A stretch of 64,000 nucleotides of DNA from Alcaligenaceae bacterium (lineage in GTDB: Bacteria; Pseudomonadota; Gammaproteobacteria; Burkholderiales; Burkholderiaceae_B), in NCBI GenBank assembly GCA_013416405.1, contig JACCET010000007.1:62001-126000 (forward strand), written 5' to 3'. Positions within the stretch are counted from its first letter, which is position 1. Each line of letters opens with the position of its first letter. The position numbers and the translations under genes were made by a program. The notes below the pieces were generated by a model. That model was given only the letters and a program-made list of their open reading frames with translations. It was not told the origin of the DNA and did not search any database. Positions 21,497 to 30,328 of this stretch are shown here, in pieces.

Positions 21497-21627
21497 CGAG
21501 GACTGATCCGCAAGGCCGCAACGAGCTGAAATACGCCCACCCGACCAGCGTAAAGCTGTCCCTGCCCCAGTGTAGTTGTGTAAAAAAACAATTTCCATCA
21601 AAATATTTGCACATTCATTGCTAAAAA

Positions 21628-22563
21628 ATGCGCAACATGACTATGCTGGACTGGGACGGTTTACGTTATTTTCTGGAGGTGGCCCGCACGCAGCGGGTCA
21701 GCGCCGCCGCGCTACGGCTGGGTGTAAGGCACAGCACCGTATCGCGCCGCATACACGCCCTGGAACTGGAGCTGGGCACCTTGTTGTTCGACAAATCCAA
21801 GTCCACCGGCTTTACCCTGACCGAGGAAGGCATACGTTTCTTTGCCTACGCCGAGCAGATTGAAGGTACGCTGATCAGTGCCCGAGAAGATATTTCAGGG
21901 CAATCGCAAGCTTTGTCAGGACATTTAAGGGTGGGCTCGACCGAGGGTTTCGGCAATTATGTGCTGGCGCCGCTCATGACGGACTTTCAACGACGCTTTC
22001 CGGCCATTACGCTGGACATCATGCCCGTGCCACGTTTCATCAGTCTTTCCAAGCGGGAAGCCGATATTGCCATCGCGCTGGAGCGTCCGCAGCGCGGCCC
22101 GTATCTGTGCACCAAGCTACTGGATTATTCGCTGAAGCTGTATGGGAACACTGATTATCTGGCCCGCAGCGCTCCGATACGGAAGAAATCCGATCTGGCT
22201 GAGCATACTTTCATTGGCTATGTGGAGGAGCTGCTGTTCAGTGATCGGCTGCGTTATCTGGACGATGTGGTTGCCAATAGTCGCGTCATTTTCAAAAGCA
22301 CGAGCGTGATCGCCCAGTATCATGCGGCGCTGCAAGGCGAGTCACTGGCGATCCTGCCTTGTTTCATGGCCGCGCAGGATGGTCGCCTCCAGGCAGTGCT
22401 GGAGGACGATATTGTGATTACACGCAGCTTCTGGATGTATTGTCACGAGGATTTGCGGCATTCCCGGCGGGTGATGGCGCTGTGGGATTTTCTGAAGAAG
22501 TCGGTGCAGCTGAATCAAGGGTTGCTGCAGGGGGAAGCCAGTGTTTTGCGGTATTTGCCGTGA
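21628..22563 (+). CDS. LysR-family transcriptional regulator
   Basis: A 311-residue LysR regulator: helix-turn-helix in residues 8-65 (LDWDGLRYFLEVARTQRVSAAALRLGVRHSTVSRRI) and a substrate-binding domain from about 95. It is divergent from the binding-protein/mmsA genes, the usual arrangement for a LysR regulator of that operon. The start could also be ATG codons at 21637 or 21643. On its 3' side the transcript runs, after 78 nt, into a large structured repeat. Confidence 0.9.
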   Translation: MRNMTMLDWDGLRYFLEVARTQRVSAAALRLGVRHSTVSRRIHALELELGTLLFDKSKSTGFTLTEEGIRFFAYAEQIEGTLISAREDISGQSQALSGHLRVGSTEGFGNYVLAPLMTDFQRRFPAITLDIMPVPRFISLSKREADIAIALERPQRGPYLCTKLLDYSLKLYGNTDYLARSAPIRKKSDLAEHTFIGYVEELLFSDRLRYLDDVVANSRVIFKSTSVIAQYHAALQGESLAILPCFMAAQDGRLQAVLEDDIVITRSFWMYCHEDLRHSRRVMALWDFLKKSVQLNQGLLQGEASVLRYLP

Positions 22564-22641
22564 GTTCAGGTTTGTTAGGTTCTGGCGGGCACTTGGTTTC
22601 TTAAGGCTATTGGTTAGGATTCTGGCGGATACATCGGGTTT

Positions 22642-22874
22642 CTTAAGGCGCTGCAATGTCCCGTGCCGGCTTACGAGCCGATCGCTGCGGTCCCGGCTTT
22701 GCCGGGACTTCCCACCGCCCCGTTTGAGACGGCGGTCGGGCGTGAACTCGCCATTCATCAGCCGCCTGTGGGCTGATGAATGGCTCAGACAGCACGCCCT
22801 CTTCGCCCCCCGTCTCAAACGGGGCGGTGGCTGGCTCAAACGGCTCTCCACCCGGCACGGGACACTGCAGCGCC
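22642..22874 (+). repeat. Structured repeat, type B
   Basis: Branched palindrome: outer arms 22647-22669 / 22852-22874 (22 of 23 paired), side hairpin GTCCCGGC-TTT-GCCGGGAC at 22690-22708, a perfect 21-bp second stem 22712-22732 / 22810-22830, and a perfect 14-bp apical stem 22750-22763 / 22771-22784. Unpaired parts CTTAAG, CTTACG, CGCTGCGG, CTTCCC and TGAACTCGCC reappear in the type-A copies read on the minus strand, so the two types are relatives. It starts 78 nt after the LysR stop. Confidence 0.85.
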
Positions 22875-22897
22875 CTGATACTCGAGTATCAGGGCGC
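22870..22897. repeat. 28-nt perfect palindrome
   Basis: GCGCCCTGATACTC followed directly by its reverse complement GAGTATCAGGGCGC, with no spacer. Its first bases overlap the right arm of the type-B element. Confidence 0.95.
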
Positions 22898-23055
22898 CTG
22901 AACCTCGAACCGCCAGAAGGGATGTCTGCGTATCGGCCCGGCCACTAGACATGGCAGGTAGAGCCAGTTTTGTACGACAGTGCGGGAGCAGCCGCGATAC
23001 AAGCTGGCCGCTGCATACGCCGCCAGCCAAAATACAGCCTTCCCCCATTCGATAT

Positions 23056-23297
23056 CTTAAAAAGCGGGGTGTGTCAGGGGCTGCGCAGGCGCCTCGCGCA
23101 CGCCGATTCATGCCAGGCTGACGAGGACGCAAGGTTGCTGCTGTTCGAGCCCAACGTTTATGAACAGCCAGTGGCTGTTCATTCGGGCGAGTTCAGCAAC
23201 CGCCTCGGCAGACTGGCATGAATCGGGAAGCCTTGGCGCAGCCAAGGCCGTAGCGCGTGAAGCCGGAGCGGCCCCTGACACACCCCGCTTTCTTAAG
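23056..23297 (-). repeat. Structured 242-bp repeat, type A, copy 2
   Basis: Same architecture as the copies at 17280 and 48841. The outer stem here reads AAAGCGGGGTGTGTCAGGGG on the 3' arm (minus sense) and is matched by the opposite arm, whereas copy 3 has CAAGGCCTGTGTGTCAGGGG. An inner stem pairs GGTTGCTG with CAGCAACC, where copy 3 pairs GGTTGCCG with CGGCAACC. It begins 82 nt after the lptF stop in the sense of that gene. Confidence 0.88.
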
Positions 23298-23379
23298 AAA
23301 CCGAAAAGGCTGTAAACAAAGGAGACAGCCAAAACGCGAATGCGCCATGCAAATGACGCCCGCGATGGACGATCTCCAA

Positions 23380-24498
23380 TCAGGCAGCCGCCACCGGCCC
23401 AGGATCCTTAGGTGCCTTCACCCGTAACTTGCGCCACATCATATAGAACATCAGTGCCATGAATATCGCGTGCACCAGCCACAGCCCCACGCCGAAATTC
23501 AGCTGCCCGCTGCCTATCCAGCCCCGCGACAAATTGATAAGATTCATATACAGCAACCCCACCAGGCCCGCGATCAAAAAATCGCCCGAACGGCCCAGCC
23601 TGGGATTGACCGCCCCCAACGGAATCGCCAGCAAAGCAAGATTAAGCGCCGCCAGCGGCAAGGCCAGCCGCCACATAATCTGCGAACGCGCCTGATCCGT
23701 ATTATCGGCAAACAGCCTGAAAGTGGGCCTGGCCTTGATCTGACTCTCGGCCATCCTGCGCACCGCCTCGGCTGAATTCGCGTCAGCATTGCTTTCCAGC
23801 CGGAAACCATAGCTCTCGAACTCCATCAGACGAAAATCCGGCGCATCCGGCTTCAAATCATAGCGATGGCCATCGCTCAGCACCAGAAAACGATCACCAT
23901 TTTCCTCGGTCTGGATACGCGCGCTTTGCGCCGTGACCACACTCAGCCACTCCGGCGTAACCACCCGGGCAACAATCTTACCCATCTCCTCGCCCGGCTC
24001 GGTTGGCTCCTCGGCAAAGAAAACACGGGCACCATCGTCGGTTTCAATAAACTGGCCCGCCGTCACCTTGGACAAATCCGAACGCTGCTCAAAACGCTGC
24101 CTGTACTCGCTGATCTGACGATAGGCCCAGGGCGAAGCCACCAGCGTCAGCACCGCAATAATGATGGATACCGGCACCGCACAGCGCAGCACAGGACGGA
24201 TCCAGTCCTTCAAGGACAAGCCGCTGGCAAACCACACCACCATCTCGGACTCGCGGAAATTGCGTGTAACCGTGGTTAGCACCGCGATAAACAGCGACAC
24301 CGACAGAATCACAGGCAAAGCCGTGATGCTGGAGAACGTGGCCAGGCCGAACACCACATTGGCGCCTATGGTGCCATTGGCGGCTTCACCCAGTAGCCTA
24401 ACCAACAAAACACTTAACCAAACAACCAGCAACGTCGAGAACACGACACCTGCGTGACTCGAGATTTCGGAGACAACTGAACGTTTGAATAGTGACAT
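23380..24498 (-). CDS. lptF: LPS export permease LptF
   Basis: Inner-membrane half-permease of the LptBFG complex that extracts lipopolysaccharide from the inner membrane. The 372-residue protein has the YjgP/YjgQ layout: three N-terminal helices, a periplasmic domain of about 150 residues, and three C-terminal helices beginning after the motif [36 protein letters not shown]. The ATG at 24498 gives the expected start ([12 protein letters not shown]). It is divergent from pepA, as in most proteobacteria. The partner lptG, usually the next gene, is not here; repeats follow instead. Confidence 0.95.
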   Translation of the reverse strand: MSLFKRSVVSEISSHAGVVFSTLLVVWLSVLLVRLLGEAANGTIGANVVFGLATFSSITALPVILSVSLFIAVLTTVTRNFRESEMVVWFASGLSLKDWIRPVLRCAVPVSIIIAVLTLVASPWAYRQISEYRQRFEQRSDLSKVTAGQFIETDDGARVFFAEEPTEPGEEMGKIVARVVTPEWLSVVTAQSARIQTEENGDRFLVLSDGHRYDLKPDAPDFRLMEFESYGFRLESNADANSAEAVRRMAESQIKARPTFRLFADNTDQARSQIMWRLALPLAALNLALLAIPLGAVNPRLGRSGDFLIAGLVGLLYMNLINLSRGWIGSGQLNFGVGLWLVHAIFMALMFYMMWRKLRVKAPKDPGPVAAA

Positions 24499-24555
24499 GA
24501 GAGAATATGCGGGATAATCGTAAGTATCTTGTCTCGACACCTACTGGAAACTGGA

Positions 24556-26055
24556 ATGGAATTTAGCACACAGACCACTGCTTCTTTGCATCAAATCAAA
24601 ACAGCAGCCCTAGCCGTGGGCGTTTTTTCGGACGGCATCTTAAGCCCTGCCGCCGACGTCCTTGACAATGCCAGCAACGGCGCCCTGCGCGCCGTGATCA
24701 ATACAGAGTTCAAGGCCAAGCCCAATACGCATCTGGTGCTTAGAAACCTGGCCGGTGTTGTGGCCGCTCGCGTTATTTTAGTCGGCTTAGGCAAACAAGA
24801 CACCTATAACGCTGCAGCCCATGCCGGCGGCGAGCTCGTCTTTGCCAATTATTGCGCAAATGCCAGCCTTACAGAAGGCGTTTCGGCCCTGGCCTCCATA
24901 GACTGCGGCAACGTCAAGCTGCGCACTCGCGCCAAAGCTGCTGCCATCGCCGCCGGCCGTGCCACCTACCGCTACAACGCTACGCTCAGCGAAAAACGCG
25001 ATGCGTCCCCCAAACTCAAGAAAATTGCGCTATGGGTTGCCCGCAACAAGGCCAACGAAGCGCAGCAAGGCCTGCGCGAAGGCAACGCCATTGCCAACGG
25101 CATGAACCTGACCCGCTTGCTGGGCGACCTGCCCCCCAATGTCTGCACCCCTACCTATCTGGGCAATACAGCCAAGAAGTTAAGCAGGGAATTCAAAAGC
25201 CTCAAAGCTGAAGTACTGGGCCTGAAGCAAATAGAAGCGCTGAAAATGGGCTCATTCCTGTCGGTTGCTCGCGGCTCCTACGAGCCCCCTGCCTTCATTG
25301 TGCTCAAGCACAGCGCCAATACCAAGGTAGCGGCCAAAGACCGCAAGGCGCCCATCGTACTGGTCGGCAAAGGCATTACATTCGATGCGGGTGGCATTTC
25401 GCTCAAGCCGGCCGCCAACATGGACGAAATGAAGTACGACATGTGCGGCGCGGCCAGCGTACTGGGCACCATGCGCTCGGTGGCCGAACTCGAACTCGAG
25501 CGCGACGTCATCGCCGTTATTCCATCTTGCGAGAACTTGCCCAGCGGACGCGCCAACAAACCTGGCGACATCGTCACCAGCATGTCCGGCAAAACCATAG
25601 AAATCCTGAACACCGATGCCGAAGGCCGTCTGGTTCTGTGCGACGCTCTGACCTATGCCGAGCGATTCAAGCCGGCAGCCGTCATAGACGTCGCCACTCT
25701 AACCGGCGCTTGCGTGGTGGCTCTGGGTCATGTCAATACGGGCCTGTTCAGCCAAGACGACACCCTGGCCGAAAGCCTGCTGCAAGCCGGCCGCGAAACC
25801 AACGACACCGCATGGCGTATGCCCATGGACGACGCCTACCAGGAACAGCTGCGCTCCAACTTTGCCGACATCGCCAATATCGGCGGCCCACCCGCAGGGG
25901 CTGTCACGGCGGCCTGCTTCCTGTCACGGTTCACCAAGAGCTATCCCTGGGCTCACCTGGATATCGCGGGTACCGCCTGGCGCAGTGGAAAAGACAAGGG
26001 CGCCTCGGGCCGTCCCGTACCCTTGCTGGTTCAGTACTTGCTTGACCAGGCCTGA
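24556..26055 (+). CDS. pepA: Leucyl aminopeptidase (M17)
   Basis: A 499-residue cytosolic two-zinc aminopeptidase; E. coli PepA also binds DNA in XerCD recombination and carAB control. The catalytic domain has [31 protein letters not shown] and the signature NTDAEGRL with its metal-binding Asp and Glu. The ATG at 24556 yields the family-like start [15 protein letters not shown]; a TTG 27 nt upstream is less likely. It is divergent from lptF and followed after 9 nt by holC, a conserved trio in gamma- and betaproteobacteria. Confidence 0.96.
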   Translation: MEFSTQTTASLHQIKTAALAVGVFSDGILSPAADVLDNASNGALRAVINTEFKAKPNTHLVLRNLAGVVAARVILVGLGKQDTYNAAAHAGGELVFANYCANASLTEGVSALASIDCGNVKLRTRAKAAAIAAGRATYRYNATLSEKRDASPKLKKIALWVARNKANEAQQGLREGNAIANGMNLTRLLGDLPPNVCTPTYLGNTAKKLSREFKSLKAEVLGLKQIEALKMGSFLSVARGSYEPPAFIVLKHSANTKVAAKDRKAPIVLVGKGITFDAGGISLKPAANMDEMKYDMCGAASVLGTMRSVAELELERDVIAVIPSCENLPSGRANKPGDIVTSMSGKTIEILNTDAEGRLVLCDALTYAERFKPAAVIDVATLTGACVVALGHVNTGLFSQDDTLAESLLQAGRETNDTAWRMPMDDAYQEQLRSNFADIANIGGPPAGAVTAACFLSRFTKSYPWAHLDIAGTAWRSGKDKGASGRPVPLLVQYLLDQA

Positions 26056-26064
26056 TCTACCAAC

Positions 26065-26502
26065 ATGAGCCGAATCGACTTCGCTTTCGGTGCGCCTCAT
26101 CGCTTACGCACGGCTTGCGAAGTCGTGCGTAAGCACTACGACGCGGGCCGCCAGGTGTTGATCTACACGCAAGACAGGCAAAAGCTTGAACGCTTCGACA
26201 GGCTGCTCTGGAGCTTCGATCCCACGGCATTCGTTCCGCATGTTATGGTCGACGACCCGCTGGCCGACCAAACACCGGTTCAGCTGACCGCCAGCGCGCC
26301 GCTTGCTGCGCAAGATGCAAGCGCAAACCAGCCCTGGCTGATCAATCTCGACCTGTCCTGCCCGCCAGGCTATGAACAATTCGAGCGCGTGCTGGAAATC
26401 GTGTCCGAGCACGATGAAGATAAACTCGCGGCTCGTCAGCGGTGGTTGCAATATAAAACCGCCGGACACGCGCTGCATGCGCATAAACTGTCTGAAGCAT
26501 GA
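26065..26502 (+). CDS. holC: DNA polymerase III chi subunit
   Basis: A 145-residue subunit of the clamp-loader complex that contacts single-strand-binding protein. The HolC features are visible: start RIDFAFGAPHRLRTACEVVRKHYDAGRQVLIYTQD, then LDRLLWSFDPTAFVPH-type sequence and the PWLINLD strand. It is 9 nt downstream of pepA, the usual location. Confidence 0.93.
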   Translation: MSRIDFAFGAPHRLRTACEVVRKHYDAGRQVLIYTQDRQKLERFDRLLWSFDPTAFVPHVMVDDPLADQTPVQLTASAPLAAQDASANQPWLINLDLSCPPGYEQFERVLEIVSEHDEDKLAARQRWLQYKTAGHALHAHKLSEA

Positions 26503-26606
26503 CGGGCATAAACCATTTGCATGTTCAGCTACATGTCAGTTAACCTAACCCTATATTTCGCCGTAACCGGCGACCCGGGCAATTCCGTATACCAAAAGGA
26601 TTACAA

Positions 26607-27311
26607 ATGAGCGATCTACGTCAACCCGTTACTCCAAGCGGATACGGCGCGAACGCGTCGGCCGTGGCGCGTAACCGCGTCCTGCGCAATACATACTGGT
26701 TACTGGCCCTTAGCATGGTACCCACTGTGCTGGGTGCCATCGTCGGCCTTAACACCGGCATTAACCAGATCATGGGTTCCAGCCCCGGCGTCAGCGCCAT
26801 TGTCTTTCTGGTTGGCGCATTTGGCCTGATGTTCCTGATCGAGCGCAATAAAAACAGCTCGCTTGGCGTTGCCCTGCTGCTGGCCTTCACCTTCTTCATG
26901 GGCATCATGCTGTCCCGCCTGCTGGGCCACGTATTGGGCCTGGCCAACGGATCGCAGCTCATTATGTTTGCCTTCGGTGGCACAGCCATCGTGTTTGGCG
27001 CCATGGCCAGCATTGCGTCAACCAGCAAGCGCGACTTCTCCACCATGCACAAATTCCTGTTCATCGGTGTCATCATTCTTATCGTCGCCTCGGTGGCCAA
27101 CATCTTCCTGCAGATGCCCGCCCTGATGCTTACCATCTCGGTCATGGCCGTCGCCATCTTCTCGGCACTGCTGCTGGTCGACCTGCAACGCATCATCAAC
27201 GGCGGCGAAACCAACTACGTTACCGCCACATTGGCCGTTTACCTGGATGTCTACAATATCTTCGCCAATCTGCTGATGCTCTTGGGCATTTTTGGCGGGA
27301 ACCGCGAATAA
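26607..27311 (+). CDS. Bax inhibitor-1 / YccA family membrane protein
   Basis: A 234-residue inner-membrane protein with seven hydrophobic helices, starting after a short N-terminal tail. The family C-terminus ALLLVDLQRIINGGETNYVTATLAVYLDVYNIFANLLMLLGIF is plain. E. coli YccA restrains FtsH; others act as calcium or proton leak channels. It is 104 nt after holC with its own AAAGGA ribosome site, and it ends at a strong terminator. The exact role is not known. Confidence 0.92.
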   Translation: MSDLRQPVTPSGYGANASAVARNRVLRNTYWLLALSMVPTVLGAIVGLNTGINQIMGSSPGVSAIVFLVGAFGLMFLIERNKNSSLGVALLLAFTFFMGIMLSRLLGHVLGLANGSQLIMFAFGGTAIVFGAMASIASTSKRDFSTMHKFLFIGVIILIVASVANIFLQMPALMLTISVMAVAIFSALLLVDLQRIINGGETNYVTATLAVYLDVYNIFANLLMLLGIFGGNRE

Positions 27312-27368
27312 GACACCCTTGGATCAGGTGCCGGGCACAGTTCCCGGCCCTGCTGCAAGCACACACAG

Positions 27369-27401
27369 CGCTCAGGCTTTCGGCCTGGGCGTTTCTTTTT
27401 T
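27369..27401 (+). terminator. Rho-independent terminator of the YccA gene
   Basis: 9-bp stem CGCTCAGGC / GCCTGGGCG (one G-T pair), 5-nt loop, followed by TTTCTTTTTT. It overlaps the last codons of the convergent EamA gene, whose stop is at 27372. Confidence 0.85.
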
Positions 27402-28286
27402 GGTCTTACCGAACTGACGCCAGACCATGGCGCCCTCGCCAGCAATCAATACGACAGCGATCCAGATTGGCACGTAGGTAAACCATGCCTGATACGACAC
27501 AGCTTCGTGCAGGAACAGGAAAGCGACCCAGAAAAGCAATACGGGCTCGACATAGCCCAGTATGCCAAACAGGCCTAGCGGCAAGAGGCGGCTGGCAGAA
27601 ATATAGGCCACCAGCGCAGCCGAGCTGATCAGGCCCAGCAGTGGAACCTGGCCAAACAAGCGGGGAAATTGGGAAAACTGCGCCAGCACACTCACATCCT
27701 GGCTCATCAATATGAACAAGGCGGCCGGCGTCATGAACAGCATGTCGAACCACAAGGTGCTGAGCGAGCCGATACGCAGCCGCCTGCGCAGCATGAAATA
27801 GGGTGGATAGCCAAACATGACCAGGGCCGTGGCCCAGGAAAACGAGCCCAGCCGCCATAGCTCGTGCGCCACGCCCAGCCCGGCCACCAGAACGGCAATG
27901 GTTTGCACCCTGCTCAAGCGCTCTCCATAGAATAGCCGTCCCACCAGCACCATGACCATGGGCAGCAGGAAATAACCCATGGACACATCCAGGCCTTTCT
28001 GGTTAAGCGGCGCCCAGGCAAACAGCCACAATTGCATGCCAATCAGGCTTGCGCTCAGCAGGAACAACAGCCATAGGCCAGGCTGCCGGCGCAATCGCGC
28101 ATGCAGCACAGCAATCTCGTGCCATCCCCGCGCACGGTGGATGACCAGGGCAAGTACAGGCAGGCACAGCAATACCCGCCATGCAAAAACCTCTGTGCCC
28201 TTCAAAGGAGGCAGGACAGTGGTGTAGTAGTAAAGCGTGGCGAACAGAAAGGACGACAAGACCGACAGCGCGACGCCTTGCCTCAT
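27372..28286 (-). CDS. EamA-family transporter (RarD-like)
   Basis: A 304-residue inner-membrane protein with about ten helices in two EamA repeats. Start LSVLSSFLFATLYYYTTVLPPLKGTEVFAWRVLLCLPVL and the later YFLLPMVMVLVGRLFYGERLS and GYVEPVLLFWVAFLFLHE segments resemble RarD, a permease of unknown substrate. The ATG at 28286 overlaps the stop of the PIN gene as ATGA; an ATG 9 nt earlier is also in frame. It belongs to the tail of the era-recO transcript. Confidence 0.87.
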   Translation of the reverse strand: MRQGVALSVLSSFLFATLYYYTTVLPPLKGTEVFAWRVLLCLPVLALVIHRARGWHEIAVLHARLRRQPGLWLLFLLSASLIGMQLWLFAWAPLNQKGLDVSMGYFLLPMVMVLVGRLFYGERLSRVQTIAVLVAGLGVAHELWRLGSFSWATALVMFGYPPYFMLRRRLRIGSLSTLWFDMLFMTPAALFILMSQDVSVLAQFSQFPRLFGQVPLLGLISSAALVAYISASRLLPLGLFGILGYVEPVLLFWVAFLFLHEAVSYQAWFTYVPIWIAVVLIAGEGAMVWRQFGKTKKETPRPKA

Positions 28287-28867
28287 GGACTGCATAGACA
28301 GACCTTATTGAACCTGAACAGTCGTTCCCGCTTCAAGATATCCGCCAAAGGCTCCAGCGGCTTTCCAGGCGCCTGCGCATAGCCCGGCAGGCTATCCAGC
28401 AGCGTGGTCACCTGCTGCGGGTGCTCTTCCTGGCAACGCAGCAACAACTGATCGGGATCCAGCAGCACCAGTCCCAGACGATGCAGTTCGGAACGATTGA
28501 AGTCCCTGATGTTGCGTGTCACGATACCCACGCTAGCCTGAGGCCGGGCGGCCTGCGCGGCCCTGGCTGCGGCAATCACATGCCAATCCTTGGGGTCGCT
28601 GCGCTGCAGGCCTTCCTTGAATGTGCTGATCTCACCGCAATCGGCACAGGGGAAATCCTGCTGCAAGGCTTGCCACTGGGCGTCTATATCGGCCGGATCC
28701 ACCGCCCACAAACGCGCGGCGGTACGGCACCATTCGTCGCCTATGATGCGGCTCCAGGCAGGCTCAAAACAGCCTTGCTGCGCCAAATGCAGGAATCCCT
28801 GGCGCAACACATTGGATATCAGCACACAGGTATCCAGCACAATGATCTGTGGAATGCGGGCTTTCAA
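28283..28867 (-). CDS. PIN-domain protein (putative ribonuclease)
   Basis: A 194-residue protein with a PIN-like fold: first acidic residue in IIVLDTCVLISNVL, further conserved acidic positions in DPKDWHVIAAA and the ending VTRNIRDFNRSEL. PIN proteins are magnesium-dependent ribonucleases, many of them VapC toxins. No antitoxin gene is adjacent, and it is translationally coupled (TTGA overlap, TTG start) to recO, so a housekeeping RNA-processing role is more likely than a toxin. Cys33, 47, 74 and 77 are present but not an obvious metal site. Confidence 0.8.
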   Translation of the reverse strand: MKARIPQIIVLDTCVLISNVLRQGFLHLAQQGCFEPAWSRIIGDEWCRTAARLWAVDPADIDAQWQALQQDFPCADCGEISTFKEGLQRSDPKDWHVIAAARAAQAARPQASVGIVTRNIRDFNRSELHRLGLVLLDPDQLLLRCQEEHPQQVTTLLDSLPGYAQAPGKPLEPLADILKRERLFRFNKVCLCSP

Positions 28868-29448
28868 TATTTTTGCAGCTCCATCAAGACCTTGCGGGTC
28901 AGCAAGGGCCGGCCCAACAGCTCATTGAGCCTGGCGCGCAAAGACTGACGCAAGGCCGGTTCGATGCGAGGGTCGTCAAAATCCGGCGTGTCTTCTTCCA
29001 GGCCGTAGCCGGTTTCCTGCAACAGCATCCATTCAAAGCGACGCAAGGCACTGGCCGCTGATTGCTGCAATGCCAGCCTTTGAAGCGCATGTTCGTAGGC
29101 TTCATACAGCACAGGATGAGGATCTTCCCGGGGCAGCAGACGCAGCAGCAGTTCGTTCATATACCAGGCCGACATATAGGCCTGGCCGCCCAGTTTTCGT
29201 ATGCCTGCGGACTCGGCCCGCGTTAATGTTTTGACTTCGTTGGCGCCGCTCCAGGACAAGGCCAGCGGCTGAAAGGCGGACAGCACCGGCCGCAACACCG
29301 AATAAGGCCGCTTGGCGCCCTTGGCCACAAGGGCCAGCACGCCGTATTGGCGGCTAAAGACCTGAATGATCAGTGATGTTTCCCGCCAGGGAGCCGAATG
29401 CAATAAATAGGCGGGAGCATCTTGAACGCGCAGTGCCCGTTTACTCAT
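28864..29448 (-). CDS. recO: DNA repair protein RecO (short form)
   Basis: RecO helps load RecA onto gapped DNA and anneals strands. The N-terminal OB-fold (DAPAYLLHSAPWRETSLIIQVFSRQYGVLALVAKGAKRPYS) and the following helices (MNELLLRLLPREDPHPVLYEAYEHAL, RRFEWMLLQETGYG) are typical. At 194 residues it is about 50 shorter than usual: between LQETGYGLEEDTPDF and the final LRARLNELLGRPLLTRKVLMEL the usual C-terminal middle part is missing. The ATG at 29448 overlaps the era stop by 8 nt. The N-terminal half is convincing; activity of the short form is unknown. Confidence 0.88.
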   Translation of the reverse strand: MSKRALRVQDAPAYLLHSAPWRETSLIIQVFSRQYGVLALVAKGAKRPYSVLRPVLSAFQPLALSWSGANEVKTLTRAESAGIRKLGGQAYMSAWYMNELLLRLLPREDPHPVLYEAYEHALQRLALQQSAASALRRFEWMLLQETGYGLEEDTPDFDDPRIEPALRQSLRARLNELLGRPLLTRKVLMELQKY

Positions 29449-30328
29449 ATCCCAGTTCGCGCAGGGCACTCTCGCGATCAGACCAGCCCTTGCGCACCTT
29501 GATATAGACATCAAGAAATACCGGCTTTTCCAAGAGCTTGACCATGTCCTGCCGCGCTTCAGAGGCAATGCGCTTCATGTGCACGCCGCCCGTTCCCAAC
29601 AGTATGGGTTTGTGGGTTTCACGCTCCACCACGACGCAGGCGGCAACTCGGGCACCGGTTTCGTTTTCATCCCACTGCTCAATGACGACCGTGCATCCGT
29701 AAGGCAGCTCGTCGCCCACCAGGCGGAAAATTTTCTCTCGGATGAGTTCAGCCGCAATGAATCGCATGGGGCGATCGGTCAGGGTATCGACCTCGAACAT
29801 GGCCTCGCCCTCGGGCAGGCGCGATCCGATTTCCTGCAGCAGGTTTTCAAGTTGCGTGCCGCGTGAGGCACTGACCGGAACCACGGCCGAATAGGGATGC
29901 AGGGCCATGATCTTGCTGACGTAGGCAAACATGTCGTTTTTGCTCTTGAGCATATCGACCTTGTTCACGACCAGTATGGTATTACCACCCTTAGGCAGCA
30001 AAGGAAGCAGCTGCTCATCGCCGGCCGACCACTTGCCCGCCTCGACCACATGCACGGTGACGTCGACATCGGACAGGGCCTGGGTGACCACACGGTTCAT
30101 CATGCGGTTCATGGCGCCGCCATGGCGGGTCTGGAAGCCAGGTGTGTCGACGAACACAAACTGCTCGTGATCGCGCGTAAGCACCCCATGTATGCGATGG
30201 CGTGTCGTTTGCGCCTTGCGCGAAACGATGGATATCTTGCTGCCGATCAGGGCATTGGTCAGAGTCGATTTACCGACATTGGGGCGGCCAACGACCGCCA
30301 CAAAACCACAACGAAAAGGGGTCGTCAT
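29441..30328 (-). CDS. era: GTPase Era
   Basis: A 295-residue essential GTPase for 16S rRNA maturation and 30S assembly. The G domain shows GRPNVGKST, the switch-type [10 protein letters not shown] and NKVD; the C-terminal KH domain contains the [21 protein letters not shown]-binding region. Start ATG 30328 overlaps the rnc stop (ATGA). The rnc-era-recO order is widely conserved. Confidence 0.97.
   Translation of the reverse strand: MTTPFRCGFVAVVGRPNVGKSTLTNALIGSKISIVSRKAQTTRHRIHGVLTRDHEQFVFVDTPGFQTRHGGAMNRMMNRVVTQALSDVDVTVHVVEAGKWSAGDEQLLPLLPKGGNTILVVNKVDMLKSKNDMFAYVSKIMALHPYSAVVPVSASRGTQLENLLQEIGSRLPEGEAMFEVDTLTDRPMRFIAAELIREKIFRLVGDELPYGCTVVIEQWDENETGARVAACVVVERETHKPILLGTGGVHMKRIASEARQDMVKLLEKPVFLDVYIKVRKGWSDRESALRELGYE

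Larger units (their letters stand above)
22564..23379. other. 816-nt repeat-filled gap between convergent genes
   Basis: No protein gene is credible here. The gap holds a type-B element (22642-22874), a 28-nt perfect palindrome (22870-22897), about 160 nt of unassigned sequence, and type-A copy 2 (23056-23297). It separates the LysR gene from lptF, where lptG would normally follow lptF. Confidence 0.85.

Noticed and set aside
22564-23379. Insertion sequence
   Set aside because: Terminal inverted arms exist, but there is no transposase frame and no clear target duplication; element ends are branched-structure stems.
28283-28867. VapC-type toxin
   Set aside because: No adjacent antitoxin; operon position with recO, era and rnc argues for a housekeeping role.
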